From an uncultured Mucispirillum sp. (GTDB lineage: Bacteria > Chrysiogenota > Deferribacteres > Deferribacterales > Mucispirillaceae), in assembly GCA_944324495.1 (NCBI GenBank), contig CALUWN010000006.1:1-64000 (forward strand): a DNA stretch of 64,000 nt. The letters are read 5' to 3'. This document shows positions 15,700 through 25,711 of this stretch, piece after piece. The position numbers were made by a program, and so were the translations under genes. How positions within the stretch are numbered: position 1 is the first letter of the stretch; each line of letters begins with the position of its first letter. Below the pieces are notes generated by a model. That model saw only the letters and a program-made list of their open reading frames with translations. It was not told where the DNA came from and did no database searches.

Positions 15700-17919
15700 T
15701 TAAATAGGATTTTCTTGAATTATTGAATAAGCATCAATATTACTGTCTCCTAAACCACGTAAACTAAATAAAATATACAACTTTATTTCGTTTCTTTTAT
15801 ACTGCCCATTAATAGAGTTTACAATAGACTGAGTTACATCACCCCTAAACCCTAAACTCCAGCATTCTGCATTGTAAAGTATTGATGCACCAAAACTTTT
15901 AGGCTGCAAATTATCAAAACTTATATTTGAATTATATCCACTCCAGTTATAATATCCTTGTGCTGCAATTCTCCATACATTTATACCCGCAGAAATACCA
16001 ACATTTGTATTAAAAATATTACTATTCTGGCTTTTATTATATACTTGACCGTTATATGTATAAGTATTTGTTAAATAAAAATATTTTAAAAACCTTAAAG
16101 TTAATGTATTAGTGAAATATTGCATCCTAGGCTCACCTTCTTCTATTTCACCAGAGTAGTTATATATCATCTCTGTTGTATTAGTAAGATAGCCTAAAGC
16201 ATTTAATGAAAATTTTGCATCAAGTGGTGTTAGCGGGTTTTTCATATTCATAAAATCAACACCTTGATTTAATGTCAATTTCATATTCCAGCCTTGACCA
16301 ACCAATGCTGTAATAAATTCATAACTTAACGTACTTTGATTTGATGTTACATCATATGGCAGCAAATCAGGATAGTATGTAGTTGTATTGGAAATAGGGT
16401 GGTTTAGTTTTGGAGAATATCCCATTTTAATATTGTTTTGTATAGAGTGGCGAAATAAGCCATAATCTTTGTATATTTCTTTTACAGACAGCATTAATTC
16501 AGCACCACCCCAGTATTTTTGAGCAGTAGAGTCATTTAGTTTATATATTCCACCAAAATCTGGGCTTATAGAATCTTCAAAATTAAATGGTTTTGTACTG
16601 TCCTGCCATCTAACATAGCCTACATATGCAGAAGGGGTTATAGTTAATACTTTTAAATCAATAGGGGTGTATAATCTTCCATATGTACTAAATCTATTCA
16701 TCACCCAATCATTATATTCATCAGCTTTATTTTGCTGATTATTGAAAAAAGTTTTTTGCCTGTATTTTAAATAATCATATGATAAATCGTACTCAAAAAA
16801 TACATAAGGTATATCTTTTATTATTTTATTTAATCTAATAGAAGGCATACGAACAAGCTGATTTTGGTTATAACCAGTATTTGTATCTCTATACAACATA
16901 TCCCTTCTGTAATGTATGTGAGAATCTATAAAATCATTGTAATATTTTAATCTTAGTTCTGCAAAATGCATATTTTGATAATTGTCTTTGTTGTAGTATG
17001 GGGAAGTATAGTCGTTATAATCTCTTATATATAAATAGTCTGATACATAATCACCATTTAAGTTTAAATATAAATTTTTAACAGGTACATATTGATTTCT
17101 TAATGTTGCTCTCCACCTTGACTTTGTATCTGCTTCAGAACCGAAGTCTTTAATATGCTCAGCTGCTACATAAAAAGAGCTTTTATCATCAAGAGCATAT
17201 CTAGCTTCTGCTTCCTCCATAACGCCTCTTTCAGAGTATAAGCCAACGCCAAATGTAAAATCATAATTTATATCTGGAGCAATGTAATATTGAATGTTAC
17301 CTATTGCTCCCATTTTTTGAGAATAACCAATCATAGGCATTAAAAAACCAGTTTTTCTATTAGAGGAAACAGGGTAGAAAAATTTTGGTATATAAATAAA
17401 TGGGCTGTCAACCACATTGACTGTGGCATGGTTCATCTGCATATAACCATCTAAATCAAGCTTGCCTTCATACATAGAAAGTGACCACTCAGGCACACTG
17501 CCAGAGCAAGCTGAAATCTTTGCATCCTTTACTGTGAAAGTTGAAGGGCCTGTTTTATTCATAGATTTCGCACACAGGTAATTAAAAGGAGCTATAAAAC
17601 CTTGAATATTTTCTGCTGTACCAGTTTGCCTATTCATATTATAGTCTATTTTATCTGCTTCCATTTTTTGCTCAGGGCTTTCAAGTATTACTCCGCCCTC
17701 TGCCTGCACTCTAGATGTTTTAGAATTATATATCATTTTTTCTGATGTTATAGTTATTCCTTTTGAAGTTAATGAAACATTTCCTTCTGCTTCATATAAA
17801 TTATCACCAATTCTTGTAACTTTATCTGCTTCTAAGATATATTCATCATCAGCATTTACTTGAGCATATGCAATATTTGAAATAAGCATAATACATAAAA
17901 TAAGTAAAACCCTATACAT
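15700..17919 (-). CDS. lptD: LPS-assembly protein LptD
   Basis: The 739-residue outer-membrane protein inserts lipopolysaccharide into the outer leaflet together with LptE. A signal peptide (ending near AYA-QV, residue 19) is followed by an OstA/LptA-like beta-jellyroll (YILEADKVTRIGDNLYEAEG, ending about residue 130) with the repeated LEAD / AEGGV pattern, then a large beta-barrel rich in Tyr and Asn. Length matches LptD of other lineages. It overlaps the end of folC by 8 bases, so the two are probably translationally coupled. Together with hldE and hldD in this window it supports LPS in the organism. Confidence 0.92.
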   Translation of the reverse strand: MYRVLLILCIMLISNIAYAQVNADDEYILEADKVTRIGDNLYEAEGNVSLTSKGITITSEKMIYNSKTSRVQAEGGVILESPEQKMEADKIDYNMNRQTGTAENIQGFIAPFNYLCAKSMNKTGPSTFTVKDAKISACSGSVPEWSLSMYEGKLDLDGYMQMNHATVNVVDSPFIYIPKFFYPVSSNRKTGFLMPMIGYSQKMGAIGNIQYYIAPDINYDFTFGVGLYSERGVMEEAEARYALDDKSSFYVAAEHIKDFGSEADTKSRWRATLRNQYVPVKNLYLNLNGDYVSDYLYIRDYNDYTSPYYNKDNYQNMHFAELRLKYYNDFIDSHIHYRRDMLYRDTNTGYNQNQLVRMPSIRLNKIIKDIPYVFFEYDLSYDYLKYRQKTFFNNQQNKADEYNDWVMNRFSTYGRLYTPIDLKVLTITPSAYVGYVRWQDSTKPFNFEDSISPDFGGIYKLNDSTAQKYWGGAELMLSVKEIYKDYGLFRHSIQNNIKMGYSPKLNHPISNTTTYYPDLLPYDVTSNQSTLSYEFITALVGQGWNMKLTLNQGVDFMNMKNPLTPLDAKFSLNALGYLTNTTEMIYNYSGEIEEGEPRMQYFTNTLTLRFLKYFYLTNTYTYNGQVYNKSQNSNIFNTNVGISAGINVWRIAAQGYYNWSGYNSNISFDNLQPKSFGASILYNAECWSLGFRGDVTQSIVNSINGQYKRNEIKLYILFSLRGLGDSNIDAYSIIQENPI

Positions 17920-19075
17920 TAGAGCACCTTTTTATGTATTCTTTAATAATGGCACATAAATAAAATGAACCAGTTACTAAAATATTGCTTTTATATTCTT
18001 TTAAAATAAAATCAAAAGCTTCTAAAGGAGATGAAATAAATTTAACACTATCATCATTAAAAGAATCAATACTTCTAATGTTTTCAGGCAGTGTGGTAAC
18101 TACAATATTGTTGCTGATAGTTTTTAATATTTCTACTGTGTTTTTTATATCTCTATCATTTGTTACAGTAGTTAATATTGCATCAAAATTATATTTTTTC
18201 CAAGTATTTCTAATCTTTAAAATACCCTGCATATTGTGAGAGCCATCAAGAACTATTCTTCCTGATTGTTCCATTCTGCAAGGTGGTAATTGTAATAATA
18301 TATTTTTATCAAATTCTTTATTTAATAATGTTTTATATATTCTATTTGCTGTTGAAAAGTTTTCACTGTAAGGGTAGGGATATGATGAGTTTTCACTTTC
18401 TGATTTATCTATAAAATCTATACTATTATTTATCTTTGATTTAATATAATTATAAACATATGGCTTATTATATGCTAAAATAATATTAGAATTTTCACGT
18501 ACTATACCTAATTTTTCATTAATAATACTATATATATTATTCCCTAGATATGCAGCATGGTCATAACCCATAGATGTAATTACACATAATTTATCATTTA
18601 TTAAAGATGTATTTGTTGCATCATACCTACCACCAAGCCCTGTTTCTAATATGGTGTAATCTGGATTATTTTGTGCAAAATATATTAAAGCAATAAAAAA
18701 TACTGCTTCAAAATAGGAAAGGTTATATTTTATGATAATATCTTTATGCTTTTCAAAAATCATATCCATATCATCATCACTTATTTCATTATTATTAAAT
18801 ACTATCCGTTCGTTAATTTTTAATATATGTGGTGAAGTGAAAAGGGCAGTTTTAAAACCTGAATTTTGCAGCATTTGATATAAAAAATATGATGTAGAAC
18901 CTTTACCATTTGTGCCTGCAATATGAATAATTTCACCTAAAGTTGACTGAGTAAACCCACTTTCATTTACAGCATCATCTATGCGGGCAAGTGTTAACTC
19001 TAAATTCTTAAATTCATGTTTTTCAGCATAATAGTTTTCAAACTTATTCAAATTGTTACATCCACCATAAAACAT
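17912..19075 (-). CDS. folC: Folylpolyglutamate / dihydrofolate synthase
   Basis: The 387-residue cytoplasmic Mur-ligase-like enzyme adds glutamate to dihydropteroate or folates. The ATP-binding loop is HIAGTNGKGSTSYFL (near 47-61), followed by TSPHILKINERI, ETGLGGRYDATN and the C-terminal VLDGSHNMQG, all classic FolC motifs. It is slightly shorter than the usual 420 residues. The annotated ATG gives a Cys/Gly-rich start; the TTG at 19051 (NKFENYYAEK), preceded by GGTGGA, is an equally good start. It is in a minus-strand run, 8 bases overlapping lptD downstream and 40 bases after the exonuclease gene. Confidence 0.92.
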   Translation of the reverse strand: MFYGGCNNLNKFENYYAEKHEFKNLELTLARIDDAVNESGFTQSTLGEIIHIAGTNGKGSTSYFLYQMLQNSGFKTALFTSPHILKINERIVFNNNEISDDDMDMIFEKHKDIIIKYNLSYFEAVFFIALIYFAQNNPDYTILETGLGGRYDATNTSLINDKLCVITSMGYDHAAYLGNNIYSIINEKLGIVRENSNIILAYNKPYVYNYIKSKINNSIDFIDKSESENSSYPYPYSENFSTANRIYKTLLNKEFDKNILLQLPPCRMEQSGRIVLDGSHNMQGILKIRNTWKKYNFDAILTTVTNDRDIKNTVEILKTISNNIVVTTLPENIRSIDSFNDDSVKFISSPLEAFDFILKEYKSNILVTGSFYLCAIIKEYIKRCSNV

Positions 19076-19115
19076 TAACCATTGACTATACTAATAATCA
19101 TAACTTTTTGCAAGC

Positions 19116-19694
19116 CTATAAATTAGAAATACTATAAATTCCCTTGTTTTGTAATATTTCCAAGCATTTTATCATTACTATTGCGGTATTTACTGCATCA
19201 AATAACGCTCTGTGCCTGTCGCTGTTATCTATGTTTAGATTAATATTGAAATAATCAATTAGATTATCAAGTTTATAGGCTTCTAAATTAGGTACTGCTT
19301 TTTTTGAAAGAGATAATGTATCTAAAACATGGTTAAAGGTTAGGGGAAGATTGCAGTTTTGAGCTTCATGTTTTATAAACCTCATATCAAAATTAACATT
19401 ATGGCCTACTATTACGCTGTCTTTTGCAAAAGATAAGAAAGAGGGCATAATATCTTGTATTAATGGTTTATCTTTCACCATATCATTTGATATATTATGA
19501 ACTTTATAAGCGTTATATGGAATACTTATTTCTGGATTAATAAGTTCAGAAAAAGTATTCTCATAATCAATTGTAAAATCAGGGTAAATTTTTACCGCTG
19601 CAATCTCTACCATTTTTGCATATTTTGGTGTATAGCCTGTTGTTTCCGTATCCACAACAGTATATGTTAGTTGATTAAAAGGTGTGTTTATCAT
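19116..19694 (-). CDS. 3'-5' exonuclease, DEDDh family (DnaQ/PolC-like)
   Basis: The 192-residue protein carries the three exonuclease motifs: Exo I TYTVVDTETTGYTPK (9-23, D-x-E), Exo II VGHNVNFDMRFIK (near 95-107), and Exo III HRALFDAVNTA (near 158-168, DEDDh type). No polymerase or GIY-YIG domain is attached, so it is a free-standing proofreading or repair exonuclease. It overlaps rsmA by 20 bases. Whether it serves as the DNA polymerase III epsilon subunit cannot be told from this window. Confidence 0.88.
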   Translation of the reverse strand: MINTPFNQLTYTVVDTETTGYTPKYAKMVEIAAVKIYPDFTIDYENTFSELINPEISIPYNAYKVHNISNDMVKDKPLIQDIMPSFLSFAKDSVIVGHNVNFDMRFIKHEAQNCNLPLTFNHVLDTLSLSKKAVPNLEAYKLDNLIDYFNINLNIDNSDRHRALFDAVNTAIVMIKCLEILQNKGIYSISNL

Positions 19695-20493
19695 ATACTA
19701 TTTCAAATAACTCCTTAAATTTTTCAAGGCTTAATTCTTCCGCCCTTGCTGTAATACTAAGCCCTGCCTGTGTCAATATCTGGCTTATATTATCTATTTC
19801 CTGCATATTATTTTTTAATGTTTTGCGTTTTTGTCTAAAGGCCATTTTTAAAAACTTAAAAAATGACTGCTCTTTTTCGCCAAAATAACATTTATTATTG
19901 TTTGGAACAAATTTTAAAACTGTACTCATAACATTAGCATTCGGCCAAAAATTTGCCCCACTAATATCTTTTATTTTAGATGTATTAAATAAGTAGCTTA
20001 TAAAAACAGAAAGTGAAGTGTATGCTTTTGAATTAGGTCTTGCAATAATCCTGTCTGCTACTTCTTTTTGAAACATAAATACCATATTTTTAATATTTTC
20101 ACGCATGGCAGCTTTTTCTAAAATTTTAACAGAAAGGTTATATGGCAGGTTACCTATAATAACTACAGGCTCACCACTAAATAAGCTGTTATAATCAACT
20201 GTAGAGGCATCTTGATTTCTTATTTCCACATTCTTATAAAAAAATAAGTACCGTTGTAAAAACTCAATAAGTTCTGAATCTATTTCTAATGCAATAGTAT
20301 TAGCTTTAGTTTCTGCTATTAGCTGAGTTAGTACTCCGCATCCCGGTCCAATCTCTATTACATTATCATTTTCAGATAATTCTGCCTCATCAACTATTTT
20401 CTCAAGCAGTGATTTATTGGTGAGAAAATGCTGGCCAAATTTCTTTTTTGTAAGCCCTTCTTCGTTTTTAAATGCTTCTAATAGATTTATCAT
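19675..20493 (-). CDS. rsmA: 16S rRNA (adenine1518/1519-N6) dimethyltransferase RsmA/KsgA
   Basis: The 272-residue cytoplasmic SAM-dependent enzyme dimethylates two adjacent adenines in helix 45 of 16S rRNA. Motifs: KKFGQHFLTNKSLLEKI (17-33), SAM-binding NVIEIGPGCGVLTQLIAE (44-61), and the catalytic NLPYN in VIGNLPYNLS (near 112). Length is normal. It overlaps pdxA upstream by 26 bases and the exonuclease gene downstream by 20. pdxA-ksgA adjacency is also known in E. coli, which supports the call. Confidence 0.95.
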   Translation of the reverse strand: MINLLEAFKNEEGLTKKKFGQHFLTNKSLLEKIVDEAELSENDNVIEIGPGCGVLTQLIAETKANTIALEIDSELIEFLQRYLFFYKNVEIRNQDASTVDYNSLFSGEPVVIIGNLPYNLSVKILEKAAMRENIKNMVFMFQKEVADRIIARPNSKAYTSLSVFISYLFNTSKIKDISGANFWPNANVMSTVLKFVPNNNKCYFGEKEQSFFKFLKMAFRQKRKTLKNNMQEIDNISQILTQAGLSITARAEELSLEKFKELFEIVYDKHTF

Positions 20494-21427
20494 ACTCTAC
20501 CATCATATGAGCCATATTTACAGCTTTATTTAAACTTGAACAAGAGCAGATTCCTTTACCTGCAATATCAAAAGCAGTGCCGTGGTCAACAGATGTCCTA
20601 ATAAACGGCAAGTTTAGTGTTACATTAACAGCCTCACCGAAAGAATCCATTTTAACAGCAATCATACCTTGGTCATGATACATTGCAATAATAAAATCCC
20701 ATTCTTTTGCCTTTGTATATATAGTATCTGCAGGGAATGCTCCAAATACATTTATACCCATAGATTGTGCTTTTTTTATGGCAGGATTAATAATTTTTAT
20801 TTCTTCATTACCTAATGCACCGTTATCCCCAGAATGAGGGTTTAAACCACATACTGCAATTTTTGGTGAAAGTTTTCCGAAATATCTGCCTGCTTTATGA
20901 GCATTATTTATGGCATTTAATACTATATCTTCATTAATATGAGAAGCTATCTCTTTTACTGGGTAATGAGTTGTGGCAAGTATAGTTTTTACATTGTTTC
21001 CTGCAAGCATCATAGATACATTATTTACTCCAGATAAATACGCTAAGTATTCAGTATGCCCCGGGAAATTATACCCTGCATCTTTTATGGATTTTTTATT
21101 AATAGGGCAGGTTATTAAAGCATCAAACTCTTTATTTAATGCACCATTAACTGCATAATCTATATAGCTTATTGCTGCTTTGCCACATTCTGCACTAATA
21201 TTACCATATTCATATGAAAATATATTGTTATCTGGCTCTAAAACTGTTAAATGCTTTGGAATATCCTGCTTTAATATATCTTTATATGTTTTTTCAACTA
21301 TCCATTTATGCCCAATAAGAGCAATATCATATTTTTTACTTTCATCTTGAAGAAAAAATTTACAGGCTGTTTCATACCCAATACCTGCAGGGTCTCCAGC
21401 TGTTATAACTAATGAAAATCTACTCAT
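20468..21427 (-). CDS. pdxA: 4-hydroxythreonine-4-phosphate dehydrogenase PdxA
   Basis: The 319-residue cytoplasmic enzyme makes 3-amino-1-hydroxyacetone 1-phosphate in DXP-independent pyridoxal phosphate biosynthesis. Visible motifs are ITAGDPAGIGYE (8-19), CPINKKSI, the metal-site FPGHTEYLA, AVCGLNPHSGDNGALG and AMYHDQGM (metal-binding histidines), then RTSVDHGTAFDIAGKG. All are PdxA hallmarks at normal spacing. It heads the minus-strand run, which ends at rubredoxin. Confidence 0.95.
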   Translation of the reverse strand: MSRFSLVITAGDPAGIGYETACKFFLQDESKKYDIALIGHKWIVEKTYKDILKQDIPKHLTVLEPDNNIFSYEYGNISAECGKAAISYIDYAVNGALNKEFDALITCPINKKSIKDAGYNFPGHTEYLAYLSGVNNVSMMLAGNNVKTILATTHYPVKEIASHINEDIVLNAINNAHKAGRYFGKLSPKIAVCGLNPHSGDNGALGNEEIKIINPAIKKAQSMGINVFGAFPADTIYTKAKEWDFIIAMYHDQGMIAVKMDSFGEAVNVTLNLPFIRTSVDHGTAFDIAGKGICSCSSLNKAVNMAHMMVEYDKSIRSI

Positions 21428-21452
21428 TTTCTGCTCACAAAAATTTTTTATA

Positions 21453-21500
21453 GTTATATTATGAAAATTCTGTATAAATCAAGTATAAAATATATGTAAA
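21453..21500 (-). promoter_or_regulatory. Putative promoter(s) of the pdxA run
   Basis: Two overlapping minus-strand candidates: TTTACA (21500-21495) with TATACA (21476-21471), and TTGATT (21482-21477) with TATAAC (21458-21453), both with 18-base spacers. The region is divergent with the oxidoreductase gene. Confidence 0.35.
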
Positions 21501-21596
21501 AAATATATTTTACAATTTAATAAAATTATACTATATATTTATAAAAAAATTTGTTACAATTAAAAAAGAGCTGTGCATTTTAAAAAAGAGGCAGAT

Positions 21597-24437
21597 ATGG
21601 GTAACTCTAACGAAAATATTTTTGATGAATTAAGTAAAAAAATAGCTGGTGATATATATACAGATAAAATTAGAAGATATATGCATTCTACAGACGGTAG
21701 TATATTCAGGGTTGAACCATCCTGTGTTGTATATCCTAAATCAAAAGATGATGTTGTAGAAATTGTTAAGTTTGCAAATAAATATCAGCTTTCTCTTCAC
21801 AGCCGTGGGGCAGGTTCTGGGCTTTGCGGTGCTGCTATTGGCAGGGGTATTATTGTAGATTTTGCAAAATATATGAATAAATTTATAAGTTATGAAAAAA
21901 TCAGTGATACAGAAGCTGTATTTACTTGTGAACCCGGATATAAATACGGCGAGCTTGAAGCATATCTTAAAGGCAGCTCTATGTGGTTTCCAGCAGCACC
22001 TTCAAGTGGTGAATATGCCTCTTTTGGTGGTATGTATGGTACTAACGCAGGGGGAGGCTATTCTGTAAAATATGGCAATGTGGCTGATTATATTGTAGAT
22101 GCTGAAGTAGTTTTTCATGACGGCACAGTTAATACTTTAAATAATATTGCTCAAACAAAAGTTGAAGATTTATCTATTGAGCTTCAAGAATTATATAATG
22201 TATTAAATAATAACCAAGATATTATATCAAATGGTTATCCACCTATTGTCTGCAACGTTTGTGGTTATGAATTAAGAAATTCTATAAAAAATAATGCACT
22301 ATATCTTCATAAAATATTAGGCGGCTCTGAGGGTACTTTAGGTATAGTTACTAAACTTACTTTTAAAGTTATTAGAAAAAAACCAGCCAGTGCCCTTGTA
22401 ATTGCATATTTTCAAGATAAAACAAGCAGTTCAAAAGCTGCTCAAGTTGGGCTAAAATATGACCCAGCAGGTATTGAGATAATGGATAAATCTCTGCTTT
22501 CTTTAGCAGTTACGCATGAACCAAGCCTTGAAGGCAAACTTCCAACAGATGTAGATAATGTATTGATGTTTGAATTTGAAGGCGAAACTCTTGATGAAGT
22601 TAGAAAATATTCTGAAGAAACAGTTGCTAAAATAAAAGCAGAAGGCTATACAGACCAAGCATTTATTGCAATCAGCGAGGAAGAAATGGCTCAGTTTTGG
22701 GCTGTAAGAAAAGCTGCTGTGCCTATACTCTATCTTTTAAGAGGTAAAAAGAAGATATTAGCTCTTGTGGAAGATGCAGCAGTTCCAACTGATAATCTTG
22801 TGGAGTATTTTAACGGGCTTTATGAAATATTTGGAAAATATAAAGTTGATTTTGTAAGCTATGGTCATATTGCAAAAGGGCTTTTACATAATAGACCGCT
22901 TCTTGATTTAAAAGACCCACATGATATTGGTTTACTTAAAACTATAGCAGATGAAGTTTTTGAACTTGTACACAGGTTAAATGGTACAATTTCTGGCGAG
23001 CATGGTGATGGCAGACTTCGTTCATGCTATATTAATAAACAATACAGCACAGAGCTTTATTCATTATTTTTAAGGGTAAAAAATATATTAGACCCTGATA
23101 ATCTTTTAAACCCGGAAATAAAAACAACAAACGATGAAATGCAGATGACAAAACATCTTCGCTATGGGGCAGATTATGGAGCAAGTGATAAAGCATTAAA
23201 TAAACAGCTTGTATGGGAAGAAGATTTTATATTAGAAGCTGAAAAATGCCACGGATGTTCTAAGTGTACAACAGTTACAACGGCTACAAGAATGTGCCCT
23301 GTATATAAAGTATTACGTGATGAAGCTGCTGCTCCAAAAGCTAAAGCTAATATATTACGTGGGCTTTTAAGTAATGTTATAGATTCTGAAGCTATGTTTC
23401 AAGAGGGCTTTCAGTATGTTATAAACCATTGTATTAACTGTGGCAGCTGCTCTATAGAATGCCCTTCAAAAGTAAATATTCCAAAACTTGCTTTAGAAGC
23501 AAAATCAAGATATGCTGAAAAATTTGGTGTATCAATGGATGCAAAACTTGCTACTAATTTTGAAACAGCAGGGCGTTTTACTCATAAATTAAGTCCATTT
23601 GTGTCAGCTGTTATGGCACCTAAAGTTATGAGGCAGATGTTAAAACTTACTACTGGTTTATCAAGCGAAAGAAAGTTTGTTAAGTTTGCTACAAAATCAT
23701 TAAATGAAAGAATAGAAAAAACTGAAGGTACTGGTGAAAAGGTTGTAATGTATTTTGCAGGCTGTTATGCGTCATATATTAAACCAGAAATAGGGGAAAG
23801 TACAATTAGAGTTTTAAATAAATTAGGTTATAAAGTTGTAACACCTAACCAGCACTGCTGCGGTATTCCTCATCTTTCTAAAGGGCTTGCAAAAGATGCA
23901 AGAGGGCAAATTAAAAAGAATTTAAAAGAGTGGGGCAATTTAATTGATAAAGTTGATTATATTGTTTCTGCCTGCTCAAGCTGCACTCTTTCATTAACTA
24001 AAGAATGGCTTTATTATCAAAATGATGAAATAACTCAAAAAATAAAAGATAAAACAATTTTTGTTATGGATTTAGTAGAAAAACATATTAATGATATGTC
24101 ATTAAAATCAAATGATATGACTTTAGCTTACCATATGCCTTGCCATAAAAGGCTTTTAAAAAATGCAAACAGTACTTTTAATGTATTAAAAGCTTTACCT
24201 GTAACAAGTGCAGAAAAATTAAATTCTGGCTGCTGTGGTATGGCAGGAAGCTGGGGTATGGCTGCTAAAAATTATGATTTATCTGTTAAAATAGGTTCTC
24301 AAATGATGGATAAATTAAATGAAAGCAAGGCTCAAATTGGTGTTACAGAATGTCCAACCTGTACAATGCAGCTTGAACATTTAGGAAATAAAAAAATTAT
24401 TCATCCAATAGAGGTTGTAGATAAATGTATAGACTAA
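21597..24437 (+). CDS. FAD-binding / 4Fe-4S / CCG-domain oxidoreductase (GlcD-GlpC fusion type)
   Basis: The 946-residue fusion oxidises a 2-hydroxyacid and passes electrons through Fe-S centres. Order: an FAD-binding PCMH domain (LHSRGAGSGLCGAAIGRG, near 65-82), a FAD-oxidase C domain with ISGEHGDGRLRS, a ferredoxin-like domain with CHGCSKCTTVTTATRMCP and CINCGSCSIECP, then two CCG domains (FAGCYASY with HCCGIPHLSKG; MPCHKRL with SGCCGMAGS). This matches YdiJ-like or D-lactate/D-2-hydroxyglutarate dehydrogenases. I chose the ATG at 21597 because AGAGG lies just upstream; the GTG at 21573 is also in frame. The following gene overlaps by 13 bases. The natural substrate is uncertain. Confidence 0.9.
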   Translation: MGNSNENIFDELSKKIAGDIYTDKIRRYMHSTDGSIFRVEPSCVVYPKSKDDVVEIVKFANKYQLSLHSRGAGSGLCGAAIGRGIIVDFAKYMNKFISYEKISDTEAVFTCEPGYKYGELEAYLKGSSMWFPAAPSSGEYASFGGMYGTNAGGGYSVKYGNVADYIVDAEVVFHDGTVNTLNNIAQTKVEDLSIELQELYNVLNNNQDIISNGYPPIVCNVCGYELRNSIKNNALYLHKILGGSEGTLGIVTKLTFKVIRKKPASALVIAYFQDKTSSSKAAQVGLKYDPAGIEIMDKSLLSLAVTHEPSLEGKLPTDVDNVLMFEFEGETLDEVRKYSEETVAKIKAEGYTDQAFIAISEEEMAQFWAVRKAAVPILYLLRGKKKILALVEDAAVPTDNLVEYFNGLYEIFGKYKVDFVSYGHIAKGLLHNRPLLDLKDPHDIGLLKTIADEVFELVHRLNGTISGEHGDGRLRSCYINKQYSTELYSLFLRVKNILDPDNLLNPEIKTTNDEMQMTKHLRYGADYGASDKALNKQLVWEEDFILEAEKCHGCSKCTTVTTATRMCPVYKVLRDEAAAPKAKANILRGLLSNVIDSEAMFQEGFQYVINHCINCGSCSIECPSKVNIPKLALEAKSRYAEKFGVSMDAKLATNFETAGRFTHKLSPFVSAVMAPKVMRQMLKLTTGLSSERKFVKFATKSLNERIEKTEGTGEKVVMYFAGCYASYIKPEIGESTIRVLNKLGYKVVTPNQHCCGIPHLSKGLAKDARGQIKKNLKEWGNLIDKVDYIVSACSSCTLSLTKEWLYYQNDEITQKIKDKTIFVMDLVEKHINDMSLKSNDMTLAYHMPCHKRLLKNANSTFNVLKALPVTSAEKLNSGCCGMAGSWGMAAKNYDLSVKIGSQMMDKLNESKAQIGVTECPTCTMQLEHLGNKKIIHPIEVVDKCID

Positions 24438-25711
24438 CTGCTTTTATTTTTTGTATTATATTATCAGCACTGCCTTTATTTGCAGCTGATAACAGTAGTA
24501 AAAATGAAACAAAACAAGTAGTACAAAAAAAACCTGATGCCTCATTTAATGATGATTATGTTGTTGGGTTAAAGGCTTTTGATGATGGGCTTAACGATGT
24601 AGCTATCGCAAGTTTTAACAGTTACCTTGCCCATGAAAAAAAATCAAAAAAAGCAGGTTTTGCAATTTATCTATTATATCAGCTATATATGTCTGAAGGT
24701 GATTTCAAATCAGCACAGTATAACCTTACTCAGCTTGCTAATTTTAATGACAGCAGGTTCAATAAACAGCAGATGCTTAAAGACCAGATGTTTATTGAAA
24801 CTAAACTTGATTGCTCTGGTGCTAAAAACCTTTTAATGTCTGCAAGAAGAAATGAATATTTAGAAGTATATGCAAAAAGTTCATGCCCTATGGATAAAGA
24901 TGTTGTCAGCTTAATTAATAAAATAGATGTTTCCACCAATGCACTATACGCAGTATTAGAAAGGGTGCAGGATAATAAAGAGCTTGTCTTTTCCACATAT
25001 GATAATTTAAAACCAGAAAAAAGAACTCCAAAACTTATGAACTTTTATGGTAAATATTTTTATGCTAATAATATGAAAACAGAGTTTATGGATTTATACA
25101 GAGTTTATAAAGACAGTGATTTAACATCACTTTTACTTGATGATATATGGAAGCAAAAAGATTATAAAAACTATATAAATACATTTAATAAAGAAGTTAA
25201 AGAAGAATATAATCTTCAAAAAACTGTATATTGCAGAATGATAGAAGCTTCTAATAAAGAAGCATTTAATTTTGACTGTAATTTAGTGGATAAATGCCTC
25301 GGAACAGACAGCCCAGATTATAATAAAACAAAACTTGCCTGCTATATGAAAAAAGAAGATAAAGAGAAAATTTCTTGGTTTATTGGTACTCTAACTAATC
25401 AGGAAACTACTAAGCTATGCGAATATGGTAAGTATATAATGGGCAAAAGGTTATATGATACTAAATTTATACATAAGTTTGAAGGCTGTAAAGATAAAGC
25501 ATCAATGTATGAATCATTATTAAAATTTAAAGATTATAATTCAATGATAAAACTAGGCGGCAGTGCATCAACAGATTTAGATGCGGCATATATGGCAATA
25601 GCTTATTATTACCTTGGAAATACAAACCAGTATAATAATTATTTATCTAAAGTAAATGATATAGATTTATCTGGTATGGTAAAAAGAACAATAAGCAGGG
25701 GTAGTTTATAA
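24425..25711 (+). CDS. Secreted protein with TPR-like helical repeats, function unknown
   Basis: The 428-residue product has a signal peptide (MYRLTAFIFCIILSALPLFA, cleavage near FAA-DN). The mature part is alpha-helical, with a repeat-like unit at about 50-100 (GLKAFDDGLNDVAIASFNSY, then YLLYQLYMSEGDFKSAQYNL) that reads like tetratricopeptide pairs. Several cysteines are spread through the C-terminal half. It overlaps the preceding oxidoreductase gene by 13 bases and the next gene by 1 base, so the three are probably one transcription unit. I cannot assign a function; a periplasmic scaffold role is an inference. Confidence 0.7.
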   Translation: MYRLTAFIFCIILSALPLFAADNSSKNETKQVVQKKPDASFNDDYVVGLKAFDDGLNDVAIASFNSYLAHEKKSKKAGFAIYLLYQLYMSEGDFKSAQYNLTQLANFNDSRFNKQQMLKDQMFIETKLDCSGAKNLLMSARRNEYLEVYAKSSCPMDKDVVSLINKIDVSTNALYAVLERVQDNKELVFSTYDNLKPEKRTPKLMNFYGKYFYANNMKTEFMDLYRVYKDSDLTSLLLDDIWKQKDYKNYINTFNKEVKEEYNLQKTVYCRMIEASNKEAFNFDCNLVDKCLGTDSPDYNKTKLACYMKKEDKEKISWFIGTLTNQETTKLCEYGKYIMGKRLYDTKFIHKFEGCKDKASMYESLLKFKDYNSMIKLGGSASTDLDAAYMAIAYYYLGNTNQYNNYLSKVNDIDLSGMVKRTISRGSL